From an uncultured bacterium (GTDB lineage Bacteria; Bacillota; Clostridia; Oscillospirales; Oscillospiraceae), in the NCBI GenBank assembly GCA_949288405.1, contig CASEKM010000081.1, forward strand, positions 1 to 7,273: a stretch of 7,273 nt of DNA, given 5' to 3'. This document shows positions 1 to 5,776 of this stretch, piece after piece; position 1 is the stretch's first letter, and every line of letters starts with the position of its first letter. A program made the translations under genes and the position numbers. The notes under the pieces were generated by a model. That model had not been told where the DNA came from, did not search any database, and was given only the letters and a program-made list of their open reading frames with translations.

Positions 1-95
1 AGCTGGTCCTGGGCCGGGACGGGGAGGACGGGCACATCCGGATGACCGGCCCGGCGGTCACGGTGTTCGAGGGGGAGGTGGAGGAGCTCCCCTAG
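1..95 (+). CDS. dapF: Diaminopimelate epimerase, C-terminal end (partial)
   Basis: This is the last 30 codons of a gene that begins before the window; the reading frame starts at base 3 and ends with TAG at 93-95. The peptide contains HIRMTGPAVTVFEGEV, which matches the conserved C-terminal strand of DapF (consensus around MTGPA..VFEGE). DapF is a cytoplasmic, cofactor-independent enzyme that interconverts LL- and meso-diaminopimelate, for lysine and peptidoglycan synthesis. The two catalytic cysteines would lie upstream and cannot be checked. It converges with the amidase gene, with only 19 bp between the two stop codons. The call rests on one short but characteristic motif. Confidence 0.8.
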   Translation, partial: LVLGRDGEDGHIRMTGPAVTVFEGEVEELP

Positions 96-100
96 CCGCG

Positions 101-114
101 CCGCCCCCCGGCGG
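101..114. terminator. Short GC hairpin between convergent stop codons (weak)
   Basis: CCGCC (101-105) and GGCGG (110-114) can pair around a CCCC loop, in the gap between the dapF stop and the amidase stop. There is no T-tract on either strand. It may only slow polymerase, or may be chance in GC-rich DNA. No better terminator is visible for either gene. Confidence 0.2.
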
Positions 115-627
115 TCAGCCCGCCTGGGGCGGCCGGGTGCCCAGGATGTGGAGGAAGCGGATCTCCTGGTAGTAGTAGGTGCTCAGGGGCCGGAAGTCCG
201 CGTCCTGGCTGTGGGCGGCCACCAGGATGTTGTCCAGGGCCGGGGGGCTGCCCACCTCCACCACGATGGGGGTGTGGCCGAAGGTGTCGTAGGCAAAGCG
301 CAGCTGGACAAAGTCCCCCGGCTCCAGCATCTCCAGGGAGGCGGCCACCCCCACCGGCCCCCGGGTCTCCTCCGGGCGGGTCATAAAGTTGTAAAAGTAG
401 GGCACCCCCGTCCAGGCGGGCGCCTTGTCGCCCCCGTCGATGTAGTACCAGCCCAGGTCCGGGGTGAAATTCATCACGCCGCTGCCCTGGTACAGGCACT
501 GGGAGGCGAAGTTGGTGCAGTCTCCTCCGATGGTCTCGAAGTCAAAGTAGTTTGGGTTGCGGCCGTAGGCCCACCGGTGGGCATAGCGCACCGCCGCCCG
601 GCGGTCATAGGGAATCAGTTCCGGCAA
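115..627 (-). CDS. Stand-alone amidase-domain (Amidase_6) protein
   Basis: The 170-residue protein is almost entirely one Amidase_6-type domain (PF12671), a papain/NlpC-like cysteine hydrolase fold usually linked to cell-wall or peptide amide cleavage. The opening YDRRAAVRYAHRWA (7-20) is typical. The nucleophile is probably Cys37 in GGDCTNFASQC, with candidate His118 in FGHTP and His139 in AAHSQD. The start is a TTG at 627-625; GGAGG (complement of 636-640) lies 8 bases upstream, and the only nearby ATG (608-606) is out of frame. There is no signal peptide or membrane segment, so the product appears cytoplasmic, unlike the secreted multidomain members of the family. It converges with dapF and diverges from the nitroreductase. 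No good promoter was found on this strand. The family call is firm; the substrate is unknown. Confidence 0.85.
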   Translation of the reverse strand: MPELIPYDRRAAVRYAHRWAYGRNPNYFDFETIGGDCTNFASQCLYQGSGVMNFTPDLGWYYIDGGDKAPAWTGVPYFYNFMTRPEETRGPVGVAASLEMLEPGDFVQLRFAYDTFGHTPIVVEVGSPPALDNILVAAHSQDADFRPLSTYYYQEIRFLHILGTRPPQAG

Positions 628-635
628 TGGGTCCC

Positions 636-640
636 CCTCC
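636..640 (-). promoter_or_regulatory. Ribosome binding site that fixes the TTG start
   Basis: On the minus strand GGAGG lies inside a purine-rich run, 8 bases before the TTG codon at 627. The strength and spacing are good, and this supports TTG as the real initiation codon of the amidase-like gene. Confidence 0.7.
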
Positions 641-711
641 TCTCCTCCCCCAGACTATGCCCCCGCCCCCAGCCCGGTGAGGCCAGCCGCCGGAAAATTT
701 GCGCCCCGCTC

Positions 712-740
712 TTGACAAAGCGCCCAGTTCGTCCTACCAT
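712..740 (+). promoter_or_regulatory. Sigma-A-type promoter of the nitroreductase gene
   Basis: TTGACA (712-717, a perfect -35) is followed by a 17-bp spacer and TACCAT (735-740, 4 of 6 matches to TATAAT). Transcription should start near 747, giving a leader of about 34 bases that contains AGGAGG at 765-770. The surrounding DNA is very GC-rich, so this match stands out. Confidence 0.7.
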
Positions 741-780
741 ACCTTCATCCCACAGATGTATGTCAGGAGGAACCCGACCT

Positions 781-1323
781 ATGGACGCACAGACCTGTAT
801 CCTCACCCGGCGCAGCGTTCGGAAATTCACCCGCCAGCCGGTGAGCCGCGCGCTGCTGGAGCAGGTGGTGGCTCTGGCCGCCTATGCCCCCAGCTGGAAA
901 AACACCCAGATCAGCCGCTATCTGGCCATCGAAGACCCGGAGGTGCGCGGCGCCATCGCCCGGGAGTTCTGTCTCCCCGGCTCCAACAATCCGGCCATCA
1001 TCCAGGACTGCCCCCTGCTGGTGGCCCAGACCTTTGTGAAAAACCGCTGCGGCTATGAGCGGGACGGCACCTTCACCACCGACCGGGCCGACGGCTGGCA
1101 GTACTACGACTGCGGCATCGCCGCCCAGACCTTCTGCCTGGCCGCCCACGACCTGGGGCTGGCCACCGTCATCATGGGGGTCTTTGACCGCAGGCGCCTG
1201 GAGGCCTATCTCCAGATCCCCGAGGATCAGGAGCTCATGGCCCTCATCGCCGTGGGCTACCCCGCCCAGGAGGGCCCCGCCCCCAAGCGCAAGGACGTGG
1301 ACGTGCTCCTCTCCTGGCGGTAA
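781..1323 (+). CDS. Nitroreductase family protein (FMN-dependent oxidoreductase)
   Basis: This 180-residue protein has the nitroreductase fold (PF00881): short flavoproteins that use FMN and NAD(P)H to reduce nitro compounds, quinones or unsaturated substrates, usually as dimers. The N-terminal RRSVRKF (10-16) is the classic FMN-phosphate-binding stretch. APSWKNTQ (36-43) follows, and a second conserved block runs from GWQYYDCGIAAQ (105-116) to LGLATVIMGVFD (125-136). The length is at the short end of the family and there is no attached ferredoxin domain. Six cysteines are present, but not in an Fe-S pattern. I chose ATG 781 because AGGAGG lies 10 bases before it; an in-frame ATG at 760 lacks a site, and longer readings cross the promoter. 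It is a single-gene unit with its own promoter and terminator. The true substrate cannot be told from the sequence. Confidence 0.9.
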   Translation: MDAQTCILTRRSVRKFTRQPVSRALLEQVVALAAYAPSWKNTQISRYLAIEDPEVRGAIAREFCLPGSNNPAIIQDCPLLVAQTFVKNRCGYERDGTFTTDRADGWQYYDCGIAAQTFCLAAHDLGLATVIMGVFDRRRLEAYLQIPEDQELMALIAVGYPAQEGPAPKRKDVDVLLSWR

Positions 1324-1341
1324 CGCCGCCGCAGGACAGCA

Positions 1342-1371
1342 AAACCCGGTACCGAGCTCGGTACCGGGTTT
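1342..1371. terminator. Perfect 30-bp palindrome, probable bidirectional terminator
   Basis: AAACCCGGTACCGAG (1342-1356) is followed directly by its exact reverse complement (1357-1371). The RNA would form a stem of about 13 bp with a 4-base loop. It lies 18 bases after the nitroreductase stop, and the right arm runs into TTTCAGTTT on the plus strand. On the minus strand the hairpin is followed by a further T, giving GGGTTTTGCTG. The position between two convergent genes and the T/A-flanked ends fit a terminator used from both sides. Confidence 0.8.
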
Positions 1372-1386
1372 CAGTTTGCCCGAAAT

Positions 1387-1412
1387 TCCGCCCCCGCCGG
1401 GGCGGGGGCGGA
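1387..1412. terminator. Second GC-rich hairpin, likely terminator of the BI-1 gene
   Basis: TCCGCCCCCGCC (1387-1398) pairs fully with GGCGGGGGCGGA (1401-1412), giving a 12-bp stem with a minimal loop, 10 bases past the BI-1 stop codon. Read on the minus strand it is followed by AATTTCGGGC, a short rather than a strong U-tract. It may act together with the palindrome at 1342-1371. Confidence 0.5.
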
Positions 1413-1422
1413 GCGGGCAGCT

Positions 1423-2142
1423 TTAGTTTCTGCTCTTGCCCAGGAAGCGCAGCAGGTACACGAACAGGTTGACAAAGTCCAGGTACAGCTGCAGGGCGGA
1501 GAAAATGGAGGCCTTCTCCATCATGTCCGGGTAGCCGGCGTAGTAGTGGTAGTAGTCCCGGATGCGCTGGGTGTCGTAGGCGGTATAGCCCAGGAACACC
1601 GCAATGCCGATCAGGCAGACCCCCGTGTCAAAGGCCGACAGGGCGGGGATGAAGATGGAGAGCACCCCGAACAGCACCAGGAAGATCAGCCCGGAGAACA
1701 GGATGGGCCCGAAGCCCGCCAGGCTCCGCTTGGTAAAGTGGCCGTAGGCCGCCAGCACGGCGAAGTAGACGGCGGTGGCCAGGAAGACAAACACCACGCT
1801 GGTCAGCCGGTACAGATACAGATAGGTGGACACGGTGAAGCCGAAGATGGCCGAGAAGGCGAGGAAGATGGACCTGGCCGTTCCCACGGACATGCGCTCG
1901 ATGCGGGCGGCCATGGTAAAGGCCATGACCAGGGTGGCCACCAGCAGGAGGAGGGACACATAGGGGGCCCGCACCTGGAGATACAGGGTGAGGTTGGTGA
2001 GCCAGCAGCCCACCGCCACAGCGAAGGTGACCAGCAGGCCCAGCACCATCCACAGGAAGGTCCGGGCGGTGTACTCCCCCTCGGTGATGACCCGCCGCTG
2101 GGCGCCGTAGTCCCGGTCCAGCTCATAGGGATCAAAGCTCAT
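1423..2142 (-). CDS. Bax inhibitor-1 (BI-1/YetJ/YccA) family membrane protein
   Basis: This 239-residue protein is mostly hydrophobic, with about seven membrane segments (roughly 28-49, 60-78, 90-110, 113-133, 141-164, 172-188 and 216-234). It belongs to the TMBIM/UPF0005 family, whose studied bacterial member YetJ is a pH-sensitive calcium leak channel. The two acidic residues typical of the family are visible: Asp190 in AYDTQ and Asp222 in LYLDFVNLF. The C-terminal LFVYLLRFLG also fits. The N-terminus (MSFDPYELDRDYGAQRR) is polar and short. The ATG at 2142 has AAAGGAG about 9 bases upstream. The gene lies downstream of ispG on the same strand but has its own strong promoter, so it need not be part of that operon. 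In related proteins the role is ion homeostasis or membrane-protease control; here it is inferred only. Confidence 0.92.
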   Translation of the reverse strand: MSFDPYELDRDYGAQRRVITEGEYTARTFLWMVLGLLVTFAVAVGCWLTNLTLYLQVRAPYVSLLLLVATLVMAFTMAARIERMSVGTARSIFLAFSAIFGFTVSTYLYLYRLTSVVFVFLATAVYFAVLAAYGHFTKRSLAGFGPILFSGLIFLVLFGVLSIFIPALSAFDTGVCLIGIAVFLGYTAYDTQRIRDYYHYYAGYPDMMEKASIFSALQLYLDFVNLFVYLLRFLGKSRN

Positions 2143-2162
2143 GGTTTTCTGCTCCTTTCCAA

Positions 2163-2178
2163 AGAGGCACAGGCCTCT
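2163..2178 (-). promoter_or_regulatory. Small hairpin in the BI-1 mRNA leader
   Basis: On the transcribed strand AGAGGC, CTGT, GCCTCT forms a 6-bp stem with a 4-base loop. It lies a few bases after the predicted transcription start (about 2181) and ends just before the GGAAAGGAG ribosome site. A hairpin at the very 5' end of an mRNA often slows decay; that role is an inference here. Confidence 0.4.
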
Positions 2179-2187
2179 CTCTGCTCT

Positions 2188-2216
2188 ATTATACCCCGGA
2201 GGGCCGGGGATGACAA
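2188..2216 (-). promoter_or_regulatory. Near-consensus promoter of the BI-1 gene
   Basis: On the minus strand TTGTCA (complement of 2211-2216; 5 of 6) is separated by exactly 17 bp from a perfect TATAAT (complement of 2188-2193). Transcription should begin near 2181, about 39 bases before the ATG at 2142. The spacer is almost entirely a palindrome: CCCCGG (2194-2199 on the plus strand) and CCGGGG (2204-2209). This is the strongest promoter match in the window. Confidence 0.85.
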
Positions 2217-2228
2217 GCGGGAAGTGCG

Positions 2229-3266
2229 CTACAGGGCGTCGATGAGGGCGAACAGCTCGTCCACCAGCCGGTCCTGGGGCACCTTTTTCACGATCTGCCC
2301 CTTGCGGAACAGCAGTCCCTCCCCCACGCCGCCGGCGATGCCGCAGTCGGCGGCGGAGGCCTCCCCGGGGCCGTTGACCACGCAGCCCATAACGGCCACG
2401 GTGATGGGCTTGTCTACCCCCTTCAGGCGCTCCTCCACCTCATTGGCCAGGGCGATCAGATCGATGCGGGTGCGGCCGCAGGTGGGACAGGACACCAGCT
2501 CCGGCCCCTCCTTCCGCACGCCCGCCGCCTTCAGGATCTCCCGGGCGGCGTACACCTCCTCCACCGGGTCGGCGGACAGGGACACCCGCATGGTGTCCCC
2601 GATGCCCAGGGCCAGCAGCCCCCCGATGCCCACCGCGGACTTCAGCGTCCCCATGCGGACGGTGCCCGCCTCAGTGACGCCGATATGTAAAGGATAATCG
2701 CTTTCCAGGCTCATCAGCTGATAGGCCCTCATGGTCATGGGCACGCTGGAGGATTTCAGCGACACGCAGATGTCGTCAAAGTCGAATTTGTTCAGCAGCC
2801 GGATGTGGCCGAAGGCGGACTCCACCATGGCCTCGGGGCACACGCCCCCGTACTTGGCCAGCAGGTCCTTCTCCAACGAGCCCCCGTTCACCCCCACCCG
2901 GATGGGGATGTTTTTCTGGGCGCAGGCCCGGGCCACCGCCTTTACATGGTCCTCTCCCCCGATGTTGCCCGGGTTGATGCGCACCTTGTCCGCCCCGGCG
3001 GCGATGGCCTCCAGGGCCAGCTTATAGTCGAAGTGGATGTCCACCACCACGGGGATGGGGCTCCCCTCCTTGATCTTGGCCACCGCCCGGGCGGCGGCCA
3101 GGTCGGGCACTGCCACCCGGATGATCTCACACCCGGCGGCGGCCAGGGTGCGGATCTGGTGGAGGGTGGCCTCCACGTCGTCGGTGCGGGTGTTGGTCAT
3201 GGACTGGATGGTCACCGGGGCCCCGCCGCCCACCGGGACGCCGCCCACCAGGATCTGCTTCGTCAT
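2229..3266 (-). CDS. ispG: 4-hydroxy-3-methylbut-2-en-1-yl diphosphate synthase (IspG/GcpE)
   Basis: IspG converts methylerythritol cyclodiphosphate to HMBPP, the penultimate MEP pathway step, using a [4Fe-4S] cluster in the cytoplasm. The 345-residue protein has the compact bacterial form. The N-terminal TIM-barrel part includes GGGAPVTIQSMTNT (13-26), VRINPGNIG (95-103) and RVGVNGGSLE (123-132). The C-terminal domain has the cluster ligands Cys260 and Cys263 (SCPTCGRT), Cys295 (MGCVVNGPGE) and Glu302. I start at ATG 3266 (MTKQILVGG), which fits the family. A GTG at 3278 would add four residues but has its AAGGA only 1-2 bases away; the same AAGGAAG lies about 13 bases from the ATG, which is rather long. 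It follows the protease gene by 67 bp with no terminator, so it is probably the last gene of dxr-rseP-ispG. Confidence 0.96.
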   Translation of the reverse strand: MTKQILVGGVPVGGGAPVTIQSMTNTRTDDVEATLHQIRTLAAAGCEIIRVAVPDLAAARAVAKIKEGSPIPVVVDIHFDYKLALEAIAAGADKVRINPGNIGGEDHVKAVARACAQKNIPIRVGVNGGSLEKDLLAKYGGVCPEAMVESAFGHIRLLNKFDFDDICVSLKSSSVPMTMRAYQLMSLESDYPLHIGVTEAGTVRMGTLKSAVGIGGLLALGIGDTMRVSLSADPVEEVYAAREILKAAGVRKEGPELVSCPTCGRTRIDLIALANEVEERLKGVDKPITVAVMGCVVNGPGEASAADCGIAGGVGEGLLFRKGQIVKKVPQDRLVDELFALIDAL

Positions 3267-3300
3267 GCTGGAAACCACTTCCTTCTATTTTTTCAGTTCG

Positions 3301-3332
3301 CGCGCCGCCGCCTTTTTGGGGCGCTGGGCGCG
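3301..3332 (-). other. Imperfect hairpin in the rseP-ispG spacer
   Basis: CGCGCC (3301-3306) pairs with GGCGCG (3327-3332), and CGCC (3309-3312) pairs with GGCG (3320-3323), around a loop with five T/A bases. It falls in the 67-bp gap just after the protease stop. There is no T-run after it on the minus strand, so it is not a clear terminator; it could affect RNA processing or stability between the two genes, or be chance. Confidence 0.3.
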
Positions 3333-3333
3333 G

Positions 3334-4404
3334 TCAGACGCCGAATATTTTTCCCACGTCGCTGAAGGCCACCATCAGGGACAGGCTCAGCAGGGCGGCC
3401 AGCCCCACAAAGTGCACATACCCCTCATACTTGGCGGGGATCTTCTTGCGGAACAGCAGCTGCAAAAGCCCGTTGAGCGCCAGGAAGAACACCCGCCCGC
3501 CGTCCAGGGCGGGGATGGGCAGCAGGTTCATCACCGCCAGGTTGACGGCGATGAGGGCCGCCAGGGTCAGCAGGTCATAGGCCGCGTCCGCCGCCGTGGG
3601 GGCGGCGCTGCCCACCTGGGACATGGCGTCCACGATGCCCACCGGACCGGACAGGTCCCGCAGGCCCACCGCCCCGGTGATCAGATCTCCCAGGCTGATC
3701 CAAACCAGCCGCACGTAGTCCACGGCGGTGTTCCAGGCGTACAGCAGCTTGTTGCCCACCGTGGGCGGGTCCACCTCATAGCCGATGGAGATGCCCCGCA
3801 GGCGGGTGTAGCTGCCCTCCCCGTCGGTGCGCTCCTGGTAGGGGATGTGCACCCCCTCCAGCTCCAGCCGCTCCCCGTCCCGCTCCACCACGAAGTCCAC
3901 GTCGTCCCCCGCCCGGCTCAGGTAGAGGGACACGTTGCTGTACACCAGAATGGCGTGGCCGTCCACGGACAGGAAGCGGTCCCCCTCCTGGAGGCCGCAG
4001 CTCTCCGTGCCGTAGCCCTCCAGGGGGCCGGCATAGATGGGGGCCTTGAAGCCCGCCGCCCCGGCGTACAGCAGCAGCACGATGAGCAGGCCGGTGACAA
4101 AGTTCATAAAGGCCCCCGCCACCAGGATCACCGCCTGCTTCCAGCCCGCCGCGTTGCCCAGGGCCCGGGGGTTGTCGGAGGACTCCTCCTCGTCCTCCCC
4201 CTCCATGGCGCAGTAGCCCCCCACCGGGAACAGGCGTAGGCTGTAAAGGGTTTCCCCTTTCTGCTTTTTGAACAGAGCGGGGCCCATCCCGATGGAGAAC
4301 TCGTTCACCTGGACGCCGAAGAATTTGGCGGCGGCAAAGTGACCGAACTCGTGGACTGCAATGAGGATGCCGAATAAAATCAGTGCAAGAATGATATAGA
4401 GCAT
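3334..4404 (-). CDS. rseP: RseP/RasP-type site-2 zinc metalloprotease (M50)
   Basis: This 356-residue intramembrane protease cuts within or near membrane segments of its substrates; in Bacillus the relative RasP acts on anti-sigma factors and leftover signal peptides. The first membrane segment (about 2-24) holds the zinc site HEFGH (18-22) with catalytic Glu19. A second segment is at 90-118, including the conserved FMNFVTG. A single PDZ domain spans roughly 120-200. GPVGI (253-257) and NLLPIPALDGGR (293-304) follow, and Asp301 is the third zinc ligand. A last hydrophobic segment lies near 330-350. The acidic stretch GEDEEESSDNPR (69-80) is a soluble loop. ATG 4404 has GGAGG four bases upstream, close but workable. 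It follows dxr by 22 bp, so the two are surely cotranscribed. The family is certain; the substrates here are unknown. Confidence 0.94.
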   Translation of the reverse strand: MLYIILALILFGILIAVHEFGHFAAAKFFGVQVNEFSIGMGPALFKKQKGETLYSLRLFPVGGYCAMEGEDEEESSDNPRALGNAAGWKQAVILVAGAFMNFVTGLLIVLLLYAGAAGFKAPIYAGPLEGYGTESCGLQEGDRFLSVDGHAILVYSNVSLYLSRAGDDVDFVVERDGERLELEGVHIPYQERTDGEGSYTRLRGISIGYEVDPPTVGNKLLYAWNTAVDYVRLVWISLGDLITGAVGLRDLSGPVGIVDAMSQVGSAAPTAADAAYDLLTLAALIAVNLAVMNLLPIPALDGGRVFFLALNGLLQLLFRKKIPAKYEGYVHFVGLAALLSLSLMVAFSDVGKIFGV

Positions 4405-4426
4405 AGAACCTCCGGTCTCTGCGGCG

Positions 4427-5569
4427 TTATCCCGCCAGCACGGCCTCCCTGGCCGCCTGGTCCGCCTCCAGGATCTGGGTCATGGTGGGGTCCTGGACCA
4501 CCTTCACCTGTTCCATGGCCCGCTCCACCCGGTCCGCAATGTCCAAAAAGCCGATCTTGTCCTCCAGGAACAGGGCCACGGCGGCCTCGTTGGCGCCGTT
4601 GAGGATGGCGCCGGCGGTGCCGCCGGTGCGGGCCGCCCTCAGGGCCAGGTCCAGACAGCGGAAGGTGTCCAGGTCCGGCTGGGCAAAGGTGAGGGGCCCG
4701 CAGGCGCACAGGTCCAGCGGCGCGGCCGGCCCCTCCGTGCGGCGGGGCCAGGTGAGGGCATACTGGATGGGCAGGCGCATGTCCGGGGTGCCCAGCTGGG
4801 CGATCATGGCATTATCACAGTATTCCACCAGGGAGTGAATGATACTCTCCCGGTGGATCACGATGGAAATTTTCTCCGGGGGCATGTGGTACAGGTGCAT
4901 GGCCTCGATGAACTCCAGCCCCTTGTTCATCAGGGTGGCCGAGTCAATGGTGATCTTGGCCCCCATGCTCCAGTTCGGATGCTGTAAGGCGTCTCTCCTT
5001 GTCACGCTTTTCAGCTCCTCCCGGCTTCTGCCGAAGAAGGGCCCCCCGGAGCAGGTGAGGATGAGGCGCTTCACCTCTCCCCGGTCCCGGCACCCCTGGA
5101 GGGACTGAAACAGGGCCGAGTGCTCCGAGTCCACGGGCAGGATCTCCGCCCCCCAGTCCCGGGCCTCCTCCTGGACCAGCGCTCCGGCGCACACCAGGGT
5201 CTCCTTGTTGGCCAGGGCGATGCGCTTGCCCGCCCGGATGGCGGCCATAGTGGGCCGCAGGCCGATCATCCCCACCACGGAGGTGAGCACCGTATCGGCG
5301 GAGGGCAGCTCCGCCGCCTCCAGCAGCCCCTCCATGCCGGAGGCCACCCTTGTCTGGGTGTCCGCCAGCCGCACCTTCAGGTCGGCGGCGGCCCTCTCGT
5401 CCATCATCACCGCCAGCTCCGGGCGGAACTGACGAACCTGTTCCTCCATGCGCTCCACGCTGGCGTTGGCGGTCAGCGCCCCCACCGTCATGCCGCAGGC
5501 GGCGATGACCTCCAGGGACTGCCGCCCGATGGAGCCGGTGGAACCTAATATGGAAATGCGTCTGCTCAT
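4427..5569 (-). CDS. dxr: 1-deoxy-D-xylulose 5-phosphate reductoisomerase
   Basis: Dxr (IspC) rearranges and reduces DXP to methylerythritol 4-phosphate with NADPH and a divalent metal, the first committed MEP pathway step and the target of fosmidomycin. The 380-residue protein has the normal length. The NADPH loop is GSTGSIG (9-15). ANKETLV (120-126) follows; the metal ligands are Asp147 and Glu149 in PVDSEHSALFQ, and Glu219 in MNKGLE. HPNWSMG (197-203) is the substrate loop. The substrate-binding block reads TCSGGPFF (172-179); as I recall, Ala rather than Cys is common at the second position. ATG 5569 was chosen because it gives the family N-terminus and has GTGAGG about six bases upstream; a longer in-frame reading to 5764 would cross a strong leader hairpin and an intrinsic terminator. 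It is the first gene of dxr-rseP-ispG. Confidence 0.97.
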   Translation of the reverse strand: MSRRISILGSTGSIGRQSLEVIAACGMTVGALTANASVERMEEQVRQFRPELAVMMDERAAADLKVRLADTQTRVASGMEGLLEAAELPSADTVLTSVVGMIGLRPTMAAIRAGKRIALANKETLVCAGALVQEEARDWGAEILPVDSEHSALFQSLQGCRDRGEVKRLILTCSGGPFFGRSREELKSVTRRDALQHPNWSMGAKITIDSATLMNKGLEFIEAMHLYHMPPEKISIVIHRESIIHSLVEYCDNAMIAQLGTPDMRLPIQYALTWPRRTEGPAAPLDLCACGPLTFAQPDLDTFRCLDLALRAARTGGTAGAILNGANEAAVALFLEDKIGFLDIADRVERAMEQVKVVQDPTMTQILEADQAAREAVLAG

Positions 5570-5601
5570 AGCTGGCCTCACTTTCTCGGGTGTGTGGGAC
5601 C

Positions 5602-5636
5602 GCGGGCCGCCCAGGAGCCCTCCTGCGGCGGCCCGC
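5602..5636 (-). promoter_or_regulatory. Very stable hairpin in the dxr leader
   Basis: GCGGGCCGCC (5602-5611) pairs with GGCGGCCCGC (5627-5636), and CAGGAG (5612-5617) pairs with CTCCTG (5620-5625), leaving one unpaired base (5626) and a 2-base apex. That is 16 bp of almost continuous stem, 32 bases upstream of the dxr start. No T-tract follows on the minus strand, so it is not a standard terminator. It lies between the likely promoter and the gene and would be part of the mRNA leader. Confidence 0.6.
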
Positions 5637-5643
5637 CCCCAAC

Positions 5644-5695
5644 ATCTTAGCATAGAAGGGCAAAAAAGTATATGGGAAAAACGAAGGAAGGGAAA
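5644..5695 (-). promoter_or_regulatory. Candidate dxr promoter region
   Basis: This AT-richer stretch is the only likely promoter site between the upstream terminator and dxr. Candidate one on the minus strand is TATACT (complement of 5667-5672; 5 of 6) with TTTCCC 17 bp upstream (weak). Candidate two is an extended -10, TGCTAAGAT, whose hexamer is the complement of 5644-5649, with a poor -35. Either would give a leader of roughly 65-95 bases containing the hairpin at 5602-5636. The need for a promoter here is more secure than its exact position. Confidence 0.4.
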
Positions 5696-5730
5696 AGATT
5701 CGGGCGCGGTCCCGGAAGGGGCCCCGGCCC

Positions 5731-5762
5731 CAAAAAACAGGGGCGGCCCGGCAGGCCGCCCC
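5731..5762 (-). terminator. Intrinsic terminator of the radical SAM-DUF2344 operon
   Basis: On the minus strand GGGGCGGCC (complement of 5754-5762) pairs with GGCCGCCCC (complement of 5740-5748) around a 5-base loop. TGTTTTTTG (complement of 5731-5739) follows directly. A 9-bp all-GC stem with a run of six T is a textbook Rho-independent terminator, 14 bases after the DUF2344 stop. It separates that operon from dxr. Confidence 0.92.
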
Positions 5763-5776
5763 AAGGGGAAACAGGG

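Noticed and set aside
628..711. A search for a minus-strand promoter for the amidase gene.
   Set aside because: Only CATAGT (complement of 654-659) resembles a -10 and it has no matching -35, so no promoter was called.
148..780. A long plus-strand open frame that would extend the nitroreductase upstream by over 200 residues.
   Set aside because: It lies opposite the amidase gene, its translation looks like antisense low-complexity sequence, and it crosses a good promoter and the AGGAGG site before ATG 781.
1349..1368. Resemblance to a cloning-vector polylinker: two GGTACC sites around GAGCTC.
   Set aside because: The match to the common pUC polylinker is only about a dozen bases and breaks right after GGTACC. 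The sequence is part of a symmetric palindrome placed where a terminator is expected, so vector contamination is unlikely.
3037..4239. A 400-residue plus-strand frame opposite the protease gene.
   Set aside because: The protease on the minus strand has complete zinc-site motifs; the plus-strand translation is rich in His, Gln, Gly and Val as expected from antisense of GC-rich coding DNA.
5703..5731. Further GC-rich inverted pieces beside the terminator, such as GGGGCC and GGCCCC.
   Set aside because: They are short, overlap one another, and have no clear loop or tail; they are likely compositional.
5570..5764. A 65-residue N-terminal extension of Dxr.
   Set aside because: It would run through the upstream terminator and the leader hairpin, has no family similarity, and the normal Dxr N-terminus begins at 5569 with a ribosome site.
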